7,954 nucleotides of DNA from an uncultured Lachnospiraceae bacterium (lineage in GTDB: Bacteria > Bacillota > Clostridia > Lachnospirales > Lachnospiraceae): contig CACYEU010000190.1 in NCBI GenBank assembly GCA_902773445.1, forward strand, positions 1-7,954, written 5' to 3'. The translations under genes were made by a program, and so were the position numbers. Positions 6,657 through 7,954 of this stretch are shown here, piece after piece. The notes below the pieces were generated by a model. That model ran no database searches, was not told where the DNA came from, and saw nothing but the letters and a program-made list of their open reading frames with translations. Position 1 is the stretch's first letter, and each line of letters opens with the position of its first letter.

Positions 6657-7954
6657 AAACGAAAAGCATCTTTTCACGAATCATAGCGGCAGCCCTGCTT
6701 GTATGTGTGATGTTCACCGGTCGCGGAATGAGCACTCTCTCAAATGCCGCCGAAAAAGATCAGGAACTCAAGACAGAGTACATCAAAGACGTGAAAATGT
6801 TCTATGCCGATACGTCGAAAGAAGCTAAAGCACTCTGCGAAGCGGAGGGCTATACATTCTGCCCGGAGAACTTAAAAGAGGACAGCAACGCCGATTCCGT
6901 GGCGCATCTCGGATACAGGACAACCAAAGATGAGGGTGATGCGATCACTGACCTTACTCTTCTAGACATGAAGAATTCTCACTGGACTGAGCAGAAATAC
7001 GGGGAGTTCCTTGATGAGAACATCGATCAGTTCGCGGATGGCGCCGCTAAGATGATGATTCTCGTGAATGAGTTCCGGAGTAAATATGAGGCGGGCAGTC
7101 CGAATGCTTTAGCCGCATATGACTCTCTGAACATGTTCTATATCGATGAGAAAAAGAATCATAAGGATACAGCGAATCTCCTCGGCAGATATCTGCTGGA
7201 GGATGCCGATGTCGCATTCTTTGAGAAATATATGCAGCGCGGCAACAGCCAGATCCTATCCGCGATCGTCAATCATTTAAGCAATGCAGCGGCAGATTAT
7301 AACGAGGATGGCACAACATGGGCCGACAGGGCGCCGGAAAGCAATATTCTCGATTTGTACCGGGAGGCGGATTCCGCGGAGATCGCACAATTCGATACCT
7401 GGTATCAGGATCCGGCCGCGAGACTGACCGAGGAACTTCAGTCATTTGCCGACACGTACGAGACGGCCAAGGGTCTCTATGACAAGTATGGAGACACGTT
7501 CGGCTATGAGAAAACGGACGGTTTTGATGAGGACACCACGCTCGATGAGATGATGGAGAAGGATCCGAACTGCCGTATCCCGGAATATATGAATGCGATG
7601 CTCACCTATGATCTTTTCGATCAGACATCATACGGTGAAGATCAGACACTTGCGGAATATTTAGTTGAACTCGGCAAGGATGGGAATCTGGGAGATCACC
7701 CGGAGTCTGTCTATCCGATCGTCGCGTCGATGAGCGCCCCGCAGAGAGCGGTGATTGACCTCGGCGGGTTAAGCGCCCTGGCCAAGGGGCTGTATCTGAT
7801 CGAAGATTACGATAAAGAGCGCAAAGACTTCAACCGGCAGGCTAAAGAGGACTTAGTCGACCGGGGCTATGAAGACGGCAAGATCTGGCTCTGGGAAGGC
7901 GTCGATCAGTCGATCTGGAACAGGAAGGTAGCAAAGACGAGCGATGCGATCGAA
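6653..7954 (+). CDS. Secreted protein of uncharacterised Bacillota family, 3' end beyond the window
   Basis: An uninterrupted frame of 434 codons from ATG 6653 to the last base, with no stop. The start overlaps the upstream stop (ATGA) and has a perfect ribosome binding site. Residues 1-32 form a signal peptide (basic MKTK start, hydrophobic core, cleavage near SNA). Residues 42-106 carry a module I recognise from large uncharacterised secreted proteins of Clostridia: Y-I-x-D-V-K, a T-S-x-E-A helix, E-G-Y (65-67), LGYRTT (86-91) and AITDL (97-101). The rest is acidic and mostly helical, with tetratricopeptide-like spacing not evident; near the end WEGVDQSIWN also matches what I recall of this group. 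Cys62 and Cys70 could pair. No catalytic motif or named domain is recognised. The full protein is probably much longer than seen, and any C-terminal anchor lies outside the window. Co-expression with the surface protein suggests a shared extracellular role; the function is unknown. Confidence 0.85.
   Translation, partial: MKTKSIFSRIIAAALLVCVMFTGRGMSTLSNAAEKDQELKTEYIKDVKMFYADTSKEAKALCEAEGYTFCPENLKEDSNADSVAHLGYRTTKDEGDAITDLTLLDMKNSHWTEQKYGEFLDENIDQFADGAAKMMILVNEFRSKYEAGSPNALAAYDSLNMFYIDEKKNHKDTANLLGRYLLEDADVAFFEKYMQRGNSQILSAIVNHLSNAAADYNEDGTTWADRAPESNILDLYREADSAEIAQFDTWYQDPAARLTEELQSFADTYETAKGLYDKYGDTFGYEKTDGFDEDTTLDEMMEKDPNCRIPEYMNAMLTYDLFDQTSYGEDQTLAEYLVELGKDGNLGDHPESVYPIVASMSAPQRAVIDLGGLSALAKGLYLIEDYDKERKDFNRQAKEDLVDRGYEDGKIWLWEGVDQSIWNRKVAKTSDAIE

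Noticed and set aside
6589..6828. Plus-strand open frame of 79 codons spanning the junction of the two secreted-protein genes
   Set aside because: It overlaps both the anchor of the surface protein and the signal peptide of the next gene in a different frame; the start at 6653 has far better support.
1..7954. CRISPR array, tRNA or rRNA genes, insertion sequences or attachment sites
   Set aside because: Nothing seen: no regularly spaced identical repeats, no tRNA-like cloverleaf in the single intergenic region, no transposase or integrase frame, and no terminal inverted repeats.

Overview
This window probably comes from an anaerobic, gut- or oral-type member of the Bacillota (Clostridia or Erysipelotrichia). 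The evidence is the strong AGGAGG-type ribosome binding sites, TTGACA/TATAAT-type promoters, a CmpB-like permease of a kind typical of these bacteria, a short lipoprotein with a lipobox, and very large secreted repeat proteins with Gram-positive signal peptides. Base composition looks close to 50% GC. The genus cannot be named from this sequence.

Left part (1-2337) is ordinary. The 3' part of a metallophosphatase/5'-nucleotidase gene (1-1230, +) converges on a two-gene minus-strand unit. That unit is a small lipoprotein (2337-1987) followed after 17 bases by a multi-spanning membrane protein of the putative ABC-transporter CmpB family (1968-1243). It has a near-consensus promoter (2400-2428) reading leftward.

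Centre (2338-2561) is a 224-base divergent regulatory region. It holds the leftward promoter, a rightward promoter with a perfect TTGACA box, a hairpin-forming inverted repeat (2514-2536) and the ribosome binding site of the big gene.

Right part (2562-7954) is a secreted-protein operon and is the interesting region. The first gene encodes a 1364-residue mosaic cell-surface protein. In order it has a signal peptide, an acidic low-complexity stalk, a ricin-type beta-trefoil, a GLUG-type beta-helix with about nine turns, a bacterial beta-repeat, an unassigned beta-rich segment, a second beta-helix of the GGAI (Pmp-like) type with about nine turns, and a C-terminal membrane anchor with no LPXTG motif. 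Its stop codon overlaps the start of the next gene (ATGA). That gene, open to the window end (at least 434 residues), encodes a secreted protein of a type I recognise only as uncharacterised in Bacillota. The overlap and the perfect ribosome binding site suggest the two products are made together and may act together outside the membrane. A role in adhesion or glycan binding is an inference from domain types only.
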